In this document: positions 26,001 to 36,816 of the stretch, piece by piece
Layout: the number at the start of each line of letters is the position of its first letter
Position numbering within the stretch: position 1 is the first letter of the stretch
Source of the DNA: Blepharisma stoltei
Taxonomy: Eukaryota > Ciliophora > Heterotrichea > Heterotrichida > Blepharismidae
Direction of reading: 5' to 3'
DNA length: 64,000 bases
Assembly: GCA_914767885.1 (NCBI GenBank)
Contig: CAJZBQ010000018.1
Location: 620,001 to 684,000 of the forward strand
Program-made: the position numbers and the translations under genes
Notes under the pieces: generated by a model
What the model saw: the letters and a program-made list of their open reading frames with translations, nothing else
Told to the model about the DNA's origin: nothing
Databases searched by the model: none

Positions 26001-26426
26001 ATGATAGAATTTACAGTTATTCTATGTCTGATTGAATAAAAAATAAATATATTGGTCAATTATTTTATTTAAAAAAGAGTAGAATTAAATTAATTAGCAT
26101 AGGATATTTTGACAGAAATCATAGAGCGCTGGGTCTGGACTGAGCTCTGGTGGCATCTCAAGGTTATTTAGTGAGAAAAAACACATGCCACAGTGAATGA
26201 ACTTGTGAAGGAACAGGTTTATAGTGCTTCTTGAGTCTCTGACTATTCTGCGCATGAGAGACTTGTTGTTTAAATCGACATCTGGAAAGAACTCTAAACT
26301 GTAGATGTAGATTTTGAATGGAGGCAGGATGTGGAAAGAGTATTGATTTGTTATCAAGTCCACGCGGCGGTCTCTAGGACTTCTAATTAAAGTTGGGTGG
26401 GGTGGTAAAGCTCTGACTAAGTTCAT
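23002..26426 (-). CDS. PIWI-clade Argonaute protein
   Basis: Exons 26426-26095, 26036-25451, 24920-24165, 24055-23781 and 23431-23002 give 792 residues, normal for PIWI. The N domain is in exon 1, PAZ in exon 2 (about 180-300), MID follows, and the Piwi domain fills the C-terminal half. The slicer residues are present: Asp in VGIDVCHD (about 562), a candidate Glu finger in IQEIS (about 601), Asp in LYRDGVG (about 634) and His in PAPCMFAHK (about 767). The end [20 protein letters not shown] is diagnostic. In Paramecium and Tetrahymena, PIWI proteins carry scan RNAs that mark germline DNA for elimination. The gene is broken by two short IESs, a 530-bp MITE and a retroposon; all removals are in frame. 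The start ATG at 26426 begins the first long frame. Confidence 0.95.
23432..23769 (-). mobile_element. SINE-like retroposon S5, in PIWI
   Basis: 338 bp flanked by the 11-bp direct repeat TTACAAGCTGA (23421-23431, 23770-23780). Read on the minus strand it begins GAAATAACATGATGACGGAC and ends ACCTTAATAAAA. Collapse to one repeat joins IPQLV to NSIRDFDRNWSPSIMAVIV, the expected PIWI sequence. The repeat includes TA, so a TA-bounded cut is possible. Confidence 0.8.
24056..24164. other. Short TA-bounded IES (109 bp) in PIWI
   Basis: TA at 24056-24057 and 24165-24166. Removal gives PPLTMVVGIDVCHDTSLT, placing the first catalytic Asp correctly. Confidence 0.9.
24921..25450. mobile_element. MITE family B in PIWI (530 bp)
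   Basis: TA at 24921-24922 and 25451-25452. Ends CCCCCATCCTTGATCGAACG and inverted CGATCAAGGATGGGGG, with second inner copies on both sides. The core is AT-rich. Removal joins RNQPLLL to AKISKNAVPVKLIPELC in frame. Confidence 0.9.
26037..26094. other. Short TA-bounded IES (58 bp) in PIWI
   Basis: TA at 26037-26038 and 26095-26096. Removal joins FCQNILC to YSIRHRITVNSI. Confidence 0.85.
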
Positions 26427-26580
26427 TTAGATATTATATTAGACTTCAAGATACTCAAAAAAATCAGTGCGTTAAAATGGATTTTACTATTAAAATTTTA
26501 TTAGTAAATATTTTACTTAAAAGTTTAATAATTAAGGCTAGATAAAAACTATTAACAATACTATAAACTTATATTCACGA

Positions 26581-28666
26581 TTAATTCCAGAAATCCATTT
26601 GTGAAGTATGTGGAGAAAACACACTGCCTGCTGGGGTGGATAATGAAATTCTGCTATTCAGTCCTTGCATAAATGACGGAAAAGGACAATTCATGTATTT
26701 TTCTCTTGATGAATATTTACTCCCCCCCATTTAATAACGAACACTTTTTTTGTTCGTTATTAAATGGTGTCTAACTTATAAAATTTTTGCGAAAAAAATC
26801 TATATAAAATTTATATTAAATATCTATGACTTTTATATAAAAATTTCAATTAAAGGGTTAATAATAAAAGGAGTCAAATGATGGCAACAGAAAGAGAAAG
26901 CGCGCCTAATGCAGGCGAAAAGATAACTATTGCTAACTCCCCTCCGTGAGCTAACAAAACTATTAGAAAAATCCCTCACCCTCCGTGAGCGAACAAAAAA
27001 TTTTTTATGAAAAAAAATTTGATATATAAGCGATAATTATTATAACGAAATCTAGAGCTAATTCTGTTTAATTTTAAACAAATTGCGTTTTAAAACATAA
27101 ATTTTACAAATTCAATTAGTATTTGCTTTCCAATTTTTGGGAATTAGGATTTTTTTAAATTTCGAAAAAAAATTATCTATAAAATTTTTTATAAATTTAA
27201 AAAAAAATAAATTATCCCCCTCCGTGAGCGAATGAGATTTTTTTGTTCGTTCACGATGAGGGGAGTAAAGCACCAGCTTAAGAGTAAGCCACTAGTAACT
27301 TATTAGCTCTTATTTATTATTCTTTGCTCGATTATGCTTGTCCTTATCTTACTCTAACTACTTAAAATTAGTAAACTGTAAAGACTAAATTAGCAATATA
27401 AATTTTATCGTAAATTTTGTTCGTTATTAAATGGGGCCTAAGGAAAAATTTTTAGGAAAAAAAATGACGGTTTTGTTCGTTATTAAATGGGGGGAGTTAG
27501 TGAAATCCAGTTTCAGAGGCCTGTGAGTGACTAAATCATACTTTACGTCATAAGGGTCAGGGATGTGCCTCAAATTTTCACTTTTCCTGCCTATTGATTT
27601 TTCTAGAGATATTGATTTGACTAGCTTTCTCAAGAAAGGCTCTTTGTTTGCCTCGTATTCTGGAGAGCAATCAGAAACCGTATGAAAATCTTTTCTTGAT
27701 AGCTGCTTTGATAGGTCTGGAACCTTCACTTTTTTAAACTTTGTACACACTTCTGGCGATAAATTCTGCTGGATAAACCTTTTTTCATTATAGCCCGTTC
27801 CCGGCTATAGATCGGGCTTAGCCCGATCTTTGCTGGGAAACTCGGGGGGTTGTCTCAGTCACTTTGAGGTGATGAGTCAACTCCCCGAGTTGGCAAATAG
27901 CCGCTATATGGTGATTTGCCAACTCGGGGAGTTGACTCGTCACACTCAAAGTGACTGAGACAACCCCCCGAGTTTCCCGGCAAAGATCGGGCTAAGCCCG
28001 ATCTATAGCCGGGAACGGGCTATAACAGACAGATTATAAAACAATCCTCTATCCAGCTGCTTATTGAATGGAATTGCTGACTGCAGATGAGCACTATGAT
28101 AATCATTATTTTCTATTTTTCTTTTGAATCGAAATTCTTTTTCTGCCTCTGTTGTCGGCCTTCGTTCGATTTTTGCTTTAGTAAGCCTAGGCGACTGTAT
28201 ATGTTTTCTGGTAACTTCGAAATTTGGGTTTAATAAGATATTTTTACATATTATTATATAAAAAAACTCAATTAAAAAATAAAAATAATTAGTATAATTT
28301 TTTAACCTGAAAATTCGGGTTATAATGGCCACATGGAGGTGCACAATTTTTCCCAAAAGTGTGTTTATAATAGTCATCACGCGTTTGCGCTTTAAAAAAA
28401 GATGACAATTTCGCAGCTTTCGGATAATTTTCTTCAGCAGCTGCTTGAATCATTTCTTCTTTTTTAATTAATTCACTTATCACAACCGCTTCTTTTGGCT
28501 CATCTTCCTCTTCTACCGAGCTGAACCTGAACTTTCTCTTCAGAGTTTTCCCTTTAATAATTTCTTCTCTTTGCCCTAAAATCATAAAGCGATCTGCGCT
28601 ATTTTTGCCTATTCTCGAAATCATTTTTGGGGTAAAATTGCTGCTTGGGGTAAATGTTTTTGACAT
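26581..28666 (-). CDS. Hypothetical, possibly cilia-associated protein
   Basis: Exons 28666-28303, 28211-28023, 27788-27498 and 26717-26581 give 326 residues. It is basic and low in hydrophobic residues, with CAPPCGHYNPNFQVTRKHIQ, reminiscent of the PGPGxYxP-type motifs of sperm-tail and ciliary proteins, and later PDPYDVKYDLVTHRPLKLDF. I cannot name a family; the ciliary link is an inference from one motif. Three unrelated inserts break it: a 91-bp IES, a 234-bp palindrome and a 780-bp compound MITE. All joins keep the frame, which supports the gene despite the unknown function. Confidence 0.7.
26718..27497. mobile_element. MITE family C (780 bp) with a family A MITE nested inside
   Basis: TA at 26718-26719 and 27498-27499. 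Ends CTCCCCCCCATTTAATAACG and the inverse CGTTATTAAATGGGG, each with a second inner copy. A family A element lies at 26934-27265. Removal of the whole unit joins LKLDFT to KYSSREKYMNCPF. Before the nested element a short reading frame (MMATERESAPNAGEKITIA) is visible and may be a remnant of a transposon gene. Confidence 0.85.
26934..27265. mobile_element. MITE family A nested in family C (332 bp)
   Basis: TA at 26934-26935 and 27266-27267. Ends ACTCCCCTCCGTGAGCTAAC and inverted. Its AT core matches the other copies in reverse orientation. Confidence 0.85.
27789..28022. repeat. Near-perfect 234-bp palindromic IES
   Basis: The arm from TATAGCCCGTTCCCGGCTAT through CTCGGGGGGTTGTCTCAGTC to AGTTGGCAAATAGC is repeated inverted, with very few mismatches, around a centre near 27907. 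The first 50 bases of each arm contain a second small palindrome (GATCGGGCTTAGCCCGATC). TA at 27789-27790 and 28023-28024. Removal restores FYNLSVNEKRFIQQNLSPEV in the host gene. Confidence 0.9.
28212..28302. other. Short TA-bounded IES (91 bp)
   Basis: TA at 28212-28213 and 28303-28304. Removal gives GHYNPNFQVTRKHIQSPRL. The flanks carry a similar sequence twice (AACCCGAATTTTC and AACCCAAATTTCG). Confidence 0.8.
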
Positions 28667-28796
28667 TTTATGATTTTTTTATTATTTATTAATTAAATCT
28701 CAAATTGGAATAATTTTATTGTTTTTTATGGGCAGTTTATGAAACTAAGGAAATGAGAAAATTCCATTTCTGTTTGATTTTCAATTGCAAATATAA

Positions 28797-31700
28797 ATGG
28801 AAGACCCGATTATATGCTTTGGGGCATTTTTCTTCGGTCTAGCCATGGGTTTAGTGAGTTCCAAGCCTAATATAGCTCCAAGTCCTCAGGTGAACGCACA
28901 AGTTCCAGCGAAAAAAAGAAAACGCCATAGAAAACGTCATAGTGTGTTAATATCTCCGCCTCCTCTTGTTTTAGATGGTCCTTCTTCTTATGATATTCAA
29001 AAAGAAGAAATGGAAGCCTTAGCTGCAATATACGAAGAAGATCTAATAATCCTGAAGCCGCTCACAGAAAAAAGTGAAGCTTCGTATAAAATATTTTTAC
29101 GTCCAAATTTAAGATCTTCCCAAGACACATTTTGTTCTGTATATCTATTGGTAAAATATTCAAATAAGTATCCTCAAATTGCTCCAGAAATTGACCTGAT
29201 AAACTCAGTGAATATTCCAATAGAAGTTATCAGAAGAACTAAAGAGCAGTCCATTTCTTTAGCAAATGAAAAAGCGAAGGTAAATGAGCCAATGATATAC
29301 AGTATCTGTGAGCTGATCCAGTCTGAACTTTTAAACCAAAACTCTTTGCCCACAACTGTGCAGCCTTTTATTGAAGAGTCTAAAGTGAACTCAAACCTCA
29401 TGGATGAAATATATGAAGAGTTTAAAAAAAAGCGAAAAAGGAAAGAATATGAAGAGCCAATGCAGCTGAACACTGTGATTGATATAAAAGAAATTGACAG
29501 ACAGCTCGATATTGACCTTGAGCCTGGTGACTGCCACGCAATCAGCGGGTTTGACTACAAAAGATACTTTGATGAAGAAGTAAGGATCGGACAAGGTGGT
29601 GGCGGAAGTGTTTATAAAGCCAGAAACAAAATTGATAAGTGTTTTTATGCTATTAAAAAGATCAGATTAAAAGGGAAAAAGAAATCCTACATTAATTACA
29701 TCTTAAAAGAAGTTTTATTGCTATCCAGACTTCAACATCAGCACATTGTGAGGTACCATAACGCCTGGTTTGAAGAAGAAACTGAAAGTGACAAAGAAGA
29801 CGAAAGCAGCGAAAGCGAAGAGTCCAATGAATCAGAAAGCGAATCATCAGAAGAGTCCAGTGAGTCCAGCTCAAGTGAAGACAAAAACTGGATCCTTGCT
29901 TTTGAAAGGTCAAGTGGGCATGTAGAACCTGTCGTCTGACAAGATGAAGGAGACATGACTTCTAATGCTAGCAAACTTTATATACAGATGGAATACTGCG
30001 CAGGAGACACGCTCAGAAGTGTCCTGGACGAACGTCTGCCAAGTGCTGTAGAAAATTGAAAAATGTTTAGGGAAATCTTACAAGGATTAGTTTACTTGCA
30101 CTCAAAAGATATGATTCACAGAGACTTGAAACCTTCCAATATCTTCTTAGACGGTAATGGAGAAGTAAAACTTGGCGATTTCGGATTAGCTACGACTACA
30201 AATTTAAAGCAGGAAAAAAAAGATCAAAATAAAAATAAATCAGGGACGGAAAATTTCAGTGCAGGGGTGGGGACACCTTTGTACTGCTCTCCGGAACAGC
30301 TAAATTCAGGTAAGTATGACCAAAAATCTGATATGTATTCATTAGGTGTTATTTTTTATGAAATGTGGAGAAATTTTGGATCAATGATGCAGAGGATTGA
30401 TGAACTTAATCAGCTGAAAAATGGACGGAAATTGCCAGAAGACTTCGAGAAAACGGTTTCCTCTGAAATTGTAAGAATCATTATGTGGCTGACTGATCCA
30501 AACCCAGAAAAAAGGCCGACTGCTCAAGAGCTGCTACAAAGCGGCTTATTGCCACATAACATTGATAAGCAAGCTTTTGACGATTTTGTGAGGGTTTCAC
30601 TGAATCCGATTAATACTGAATATCGAATGCTGATGGGATCAATATTTTCTACCTCTTTGAGCTAGAATCATACTTTTTAATTAAGATAATATATTATATA
30701 TATTTTTATAATGAAATCTCCGAATATTAAAAAATATATCAAATTTAATATTAAAAAGAGCAAAGCAATTTTTAAAGAAGGATTAAGCCAAACCCAAATA
30801 CGTCAGAATATACCTATAACATGACAGAATGGATTACTGAAGCTCCAACAACAAAGAGGAGGAAGAAAAAGGTAGAAGCAATGCTGAGGAGCAATATCAC
30901 AGGAAAAATTAGAAAGGTATTAAAAAAAGCAGGAGCAGTCGAGCTTGATGCACCATTAATTTATCCTTTTTCAGGAAAAATTTCGGTCTCTTCGCAAGAC
31001 CGCAAAGGTGTAACAAACCAGAAATTGATCGATTGCCACGAAAGCATACCCAGGTTTATGGACCAGTCTGGACTGATTGTTCAACTTAGTAACAACACTG
31101 TTTGCCCTTGGACCAGGATTATTTCAAGGAAAAATCTTGGAGGTATCCTTAAGCGATACTCAATTACAAATGTTTACAGAAATCATGGAGAAGGTGAACA
31201 GCCAGAACAGATTGCAGAAGCAAGTGTTGATATTCTCTATGACCCAGACTCTTTGGGAATGTATAAATATTGGTTTGAGGCTGAAATTATAAAGCTGACT
31301 CTACTGTGTATTGAGCAATTTAATAAAGAATTGCCACTAATTAAGGTTGCAGTCAGCGATTCTCGCATCTTGGATTCAATTTTTGATTTTTGTGAAATCC
31401 CTGCCGAAAAAGAGACGATGGAGTTGAGGCACAAAGTCCTAACTCCCCCTTCCGTGAGTGAACAAAAAAAATCTTGTTCAATCACGGAGGGTTAATTGTT
31501 TTTTTAAAAAAAAATATATATAAATTTTACAGAAAATTGTTTTTTTTAGAAATTTAAAAAAAAATCCTATTCGCAAAAATTGGAAAGCAAATATTAATTT
31601 ATTTATAAAATTTATGTTTTAAAAACAATTTTTTTAAAATAAACAGAATTAGTTCGAGATTTCATTATACTAATTATCACTTATATATCAAAAATTTTTT

Positions 31701-32776
31701 TCCATAAAAATTTTTTCTATTTTAAAAGATTTTTGTTCAATCACGGAGGGTGGGTTTTTGGGCAAAAATTAGCGATTTTTCTAATGGTTTTGTTCATTCA
31801 CGGAGGGGGAGTAAGTACTTATGCAAGTATAAAAAGAAGAAAATGGGCAAAAGTGAAAGAAGATTTAATCAATTTAGGCATCCATTCTGGAACTGCTGAA
31901 AAGCTCGGGGCATTGTTTAAAATGAGAGGCAGCAGAGAAAGTATTATTGAAGGGTTAAAAAAGCAGCCGATTTGGAGAGATAGAGCACTGGTAAAGATTT
32001 TGGACGATGAGCTCAAAAATCTAGAAGAGAAAGCCAAAGAGTTCGGGTTCGATTTTGAAGTAGACCTAGGACTAGTTCCTGATGAAATCCTTCATTATTC
32101 AGGTCTCCTTTATAATATCAGTTCACAACAAAATATCGCCAAAGGGAATAAAATTTCAAAAGAACGAGTAATTATTGCATCTGGTGGGCGGTATGACAAT
32201 CTTCTTTCTCATTACGCATATCCTGAAGAGCTCAACAAAATAAAGCCAGGTCATATATGTGGGCTTGGTTCAAGGATTTTTATTGAAAAAATCTTTTTAA
32301 TTCTATTTCAAGGAGACTTTGATCATTTAGTCAAAGGTCCATTGATTTTTGTATCTTGTAATTCACAACTACAAAAATCATCAAAACTGCAAGACGACAA
32401 TACCCTTCTCAACCGTGAAAAAATCACCTTAATCTTAGAGCTCTGGAAAAAAGGCCTTGCTGCCATCTACAACTACAACGACATGTCAGACGAAGAAATC
32501 ATCGACTCCTGCCGACGGTATCGCATCAGATTTTGGGTGTCCCTAGAAATCGCTCCACAAGAAGAATCCAAAGACCTGATCAGAGCCAAAGTAAAAGACT
32601 TCGGCAGGGCCATCACAGACGAGTTCCGAAAGGACCGAAGCGATTTTGGCAAAGAGACGTCAAGAATCACCACAGACAGAAATGGGGTGCTAGGCTTCAT
32701 ACAGGATCGCATGAAGAAGCACTCAGGAGACCTGGCGATGACTTATCCACAAAGTGCTATGAAAGTGATTAATTAA
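28797..32776 (+). CDS. GCN2: GCN2-type eIF2-alpha kinase (RWD, kinase, HisRS-like)
   Basis: Exons 28797-30649, 30784-31439 and 31812-32776 give 1157 residues. RWD at about 65-185 (EMEALAAIYEEDLIIL). Kinase at about 258-610 with Gly loop IGQGGGGSVYKA, AIKKI Lys (about 286), an acidic Ser/Glu insert (325-380) typical of eIF2-alpha kinases, HRDLKPSN (about 441) and DFG (about 462). A histidyl-tRNA-synthetase-like region follows (DAPLIYPFSGKI; GGRYDNLL). GCN2 senses uncharged tRNA and lowers translation by phosphorylating eIF2-alpha. Odd: residues 4-22 (PIICFGAFFFGLAMGLV) are hydrophobic, unusual for this soluble kinase and possibly a membrane anchor. Broken by a 134-bp IES and a family A MITE, both restoring the frame. 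Confidence 0.92.
30650..30783. other. TA-bounded IES (134 bp) in GCN2
   Basis: TA at 30650-30651 and 30784-30785. Removal gives LMGSIFSKPNPNTSEYTYN, linking the kinase to the HisRS-like region. Confidence 0.8.
31440..31811. mobile_element. MITE family A in GCN2 (372 bp)
   Basis: TA at 31440-31441 and 31812-31813. Ends ACTCCCCCTTCCGTGAGTGA and inverted CACGGAGGGGGAG. Removal joins LRHKVL to STYASIKRRKWAKV. Confidence 0.92.
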
Positions 32777-32798
32777 ATATGAATTATTCTCTTAATAA

Positions 32799-33748
<950 letters not shown>

Positions 33749-33771
33749 TTCTTTTGATTATTTAAAATAAT

Positions 33772-35431
33772 ATGGATAGTGATATACACGGGGTCGTCGA
33801 AAAATACCTGACGTCTGGGCAAGATATTGATCAGATTTTAAAGGAAAATAAAGAAAGAATTCAGACTATCACGCAAGCCCTTCAGGATATCATGAATGCT
33901 GGGTATTTTGATATACTAAATAGTGCCCAGGATTTAGTAGACTTAGCAAACAGCCAAGACTGCAAGGCAAGCTTAAGTATCCCAGAGCCGGTTAAAATCC
34001 TAGAAAAACCTGATATGACTGAAAAAACAGAAATTTCTGAAATAATTTGGAGAGCTGTGGACTGTGAAAAATACTTTGAAGCTATCGAAATGATAATAAA
34101 GGAAATAGAAAAAGAAAGGTCAGAAGAGCTTATAGATATCCTTATTTATATTTGTGACCCAAAACAAAGATCATTATTTTTAGAGGACGAGGAAAAGACC
34201 AGGGAATGGCTAGCTGGGTTTACGCTTATAATTAAAAATTTTGAAAAATTGCCTGAATTGGATTTTGAGATTGGGAAATATTGTGAAGGCGATTTATCAG
34301 AATCTTTGTGCAGGTTTTGGCTGGAGCAGTTTAGTATATGTTTAAAACAAGTTACAGATAAATCTAGCATAGATGATATCCAAAAAATTTTTTCTATCTT
34401 CTCCTTGGCTAGGGAAACCACAGGCAAAATTTCGTCATATGGCTATAGAGCAAAAAAATATATTAATTTTTTGGTATAAATTATATTTTAAAGTATAAAT
34501 TTTAGCAAAAATACCAAGATTAATTTTATTAAGCCCCTTTGTTAACGGGCATAATTATTGCTTGCTAGCCAAGGGGAATAAGGCAATTTCTGTACTAAAA
34601 TATGAGTTCCACGAAGGAAAACTCCAAGATTTTTTGGCTAATAAGAGTTTTGATGTAAAAATTCACCTAGAAAACACAAGTAAGATAAGTGATTTTATAT
34701 TAAAAGACTCATTAGAAGCTATAAAGCCACATATTGTCAATATTATCCAAAACACACAAGATCTCAAAAAACTTATGATTTTTTTAACAAACAGAGAAAA
34801 AAGTGATTATGGCATTCCTGATTTATGAGACATAATCAAAGACGACTGGCAAGAAAAATTAAAAAATATTACTATTGAAGCTTTATTTTTTTTAAATAAT
34901 TTAAATGCAGAAGACTCTGAAAAAGACTTTGAAAAAAGGACTGAAGGTATAGTGGAAATATTAATGATGCTTAAAACTGAAGAATTTGCAGATTACTTTG
35001 AAGAGCTAAGAGAAGAGTGTATAGATAAGCTTAAGGAGGAATTAAAAAAATATGAAAATAAGCTCTATGTGGCTTGTCTGCTGCATCATTTGCAGACTTC
35101 TAAGTTTGTGAATACACTGTTCCAAGAGATTGCGCAGTTTTCAGAGCTTCAGGAGGATTATTTGATGGAATGGATAGAAAATTCGAAAAATAAAAGTGAT
35201 TTTGAGGTAGCAAGAGAAGTTAGAAAAATGTGTGGGGATGACACTTTTATTTTGAAAGGGAAGCATTCGAGCTTATTAGAAATTTCGGAAGATAGAAAAT
35301 TATTTGCTGATATTCTTGGATTACAAATATCAGAAAAAGAAAGTGAAAGCATTAGTCTGCCAGAGAAAAAGCCAAGAATTGAGAGGTTGCAGCTTCCTCC
35401 ACGGTTTATTCCACATCTCATCCAAGCTTAA
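33772..35431 (+). CDS. Hypothetical alpha-helical protein, possible vesicle-tethering subunit
   Basis: Exons 33772-34474 and 34566-35431 give 522 residues, almost entirely alpha-helical in composition. The N-terminus (VVEKYLTSGQDIDQILKENK ... AGYFDILNSAQDLVDLANS) loosely recalls the COG1/VPS51 family start (heptad helix followed by a Y-D-L segment), and the rest could be an alpha-solenoid. That assignment is weak. One TGA-Trp (PDLWDIIKDDW). It lies between two Rab genes, but intergenic spacing is short everywhere here, so the neighbourhood is no evidence of function. Confidence 0.5.
34475..34565. other. Short TA-bounded IES (91 bp)
   Basis: TA at 34475-34476 and 34566-34567. Removal gives KKYINFLVAKGNKAISVLKY. 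Confidence 0.75.
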
Positions 35432-35699
35432 TAATTAACACTGAAATTTATTTCTTAGGTTATTCAATAAAAACAGTTATTTTATCTGCAAATATCTGAG
35501 TTTTTATATAAAATTTTTGCAATAAAATATTATGATTCTATAGTACCCATGTTTATGTAAAATTTTCACAAATTTTATGCTGAATTCTAATAAATTATGA
35601 CGTGGTTATTCTTAAATTAATTAGAAATAGAGCTCTGATTATTAATGGAAACAGGCCAATAAAGCATATTTTAAAAATTTCCCATTTCAGTCACAGAAG

Positions 35700-36299
35700 A
35701 TGAACTCAAATCTCCCTATCCAAATCAAAGTTGTAATTCTCGGAGACTCCGGCGTTGGCAAATCCAGCATTATCTTACGTTTTGTCTATGACGACTTTAA
35801 AGGCGAAACAGATTCCACCATAGGAGCAGCTTACAAAGGCAAAGTCTACCAGCACAACAACTGCAATATCCAGTTCAATATTTGGGATACTGCAGGTCAG
35901 GAAAAATTCAAAAGTTTAGCAAAAATGTACTATAGAGATGCAACAGCAGCAATTTTGGTTTATGATATCACAAATTCACAGACCTATGATGGGCTGAAAG
36001 AATGATACAGAGAACTTAAAGAGTTTGGCCCAGAAGATATTATTCTGTGTATTGCTGGAAATAAAGAAGACTTGGTGGATTCAGAAAGTGTGCAGCTTGA
36101 CACTGTTGAAGAATTTGCAGAATCGATAGGAGCTTATTATAAGAGGACTTCTGCAAAAACTAATTATGGAATTGATATGATTTTTAAAGAAATTGCTAAT
36201 AAAGTATGTGCTGATAAGAGGACAACCCAACAGACGATTTTAGGCTCAATGACACTTTTACAAGAAAATATACCTCAAAAGAAAAAAGGATGCTGCTAA
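35700..36299 (+). CDS. Rab-family small GTPase (Rab5/Rab21-like)
   Basis: Uninterrupted 199 residues, one TGA-Trp (GLKEWYRELKEFG). P-loop GDSGVGKS, STIGAAY switch [21 protein letters not shown] switch II, GNKED and TSAK, tail KKKGCC for double geranylgeranylation. The switch sequences (AAYKGK, FKSLAKMYYRDA) are those of endosomal Rab5/Rab21/Rab22 proteins. Confidence 0.92.
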
Positions 36300-36816
36300 C
36301 TCCTTATTAATATAAATATTATTAAGCAGAATTATTGAAAAAAAACAAAATTTAATATTATATCAAAGATTTGAAACATATTAAAATATCTTAATTAAAA
36401 TTAAAGCCAGCTATCAATTTTTTTAAGAGTTGGGCTTAATTTTGGGAAGTCTCCACACATGGAAGAATTTTCCACGTGTGGAGACCCTCCAATTGTGCCA
36501 ACAGATAATATTAAAAAGAAATTTTTAAGTTTTGAAAAATAATAGTTTTGTATTCTCAGCAATAGAGTAAGAGATAATTTTTATTTCTTAAAATGCGTTT
36601 TTTATAAATGAATTAATTTAATAATCACGAAATGCTTTAAAATTTCAAATAAAAATTTTGCGATTTTTAATAAGATAATTATTTAAAACAAGCATTATTC
36701 TTGTTTAAAACTAATAAGGTTGCATACGCTAAATATACTATAATACCAAATTTAAATAATTCACTATAGATTTTAAAGAAAGCTGCATTATATTGCTACG
36801 TCACATTATTTACAAA
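36300..36816. other. AT-rich intergenic stretch with a small hairpin
   Basis: Only one structured site: CTCCACACATGGAAGAATTT at about 36451 pairs with CCACGTGTGGAG. It resembles the inner arms of foldback family D and may be a remnant. No coding frame. Confidence 0.45.

Noticed and set aside
9774-30665. In-frame TGA codons as evidence that WDR59, RBR, PDI, GCN2 and others are pseudogenes
   Set aside because: The TGA positions coincide with conserved Trp in many unrelated genes while TAA/TAG are avoided internally; this is a reassigned codon, as known for Blepharisma.
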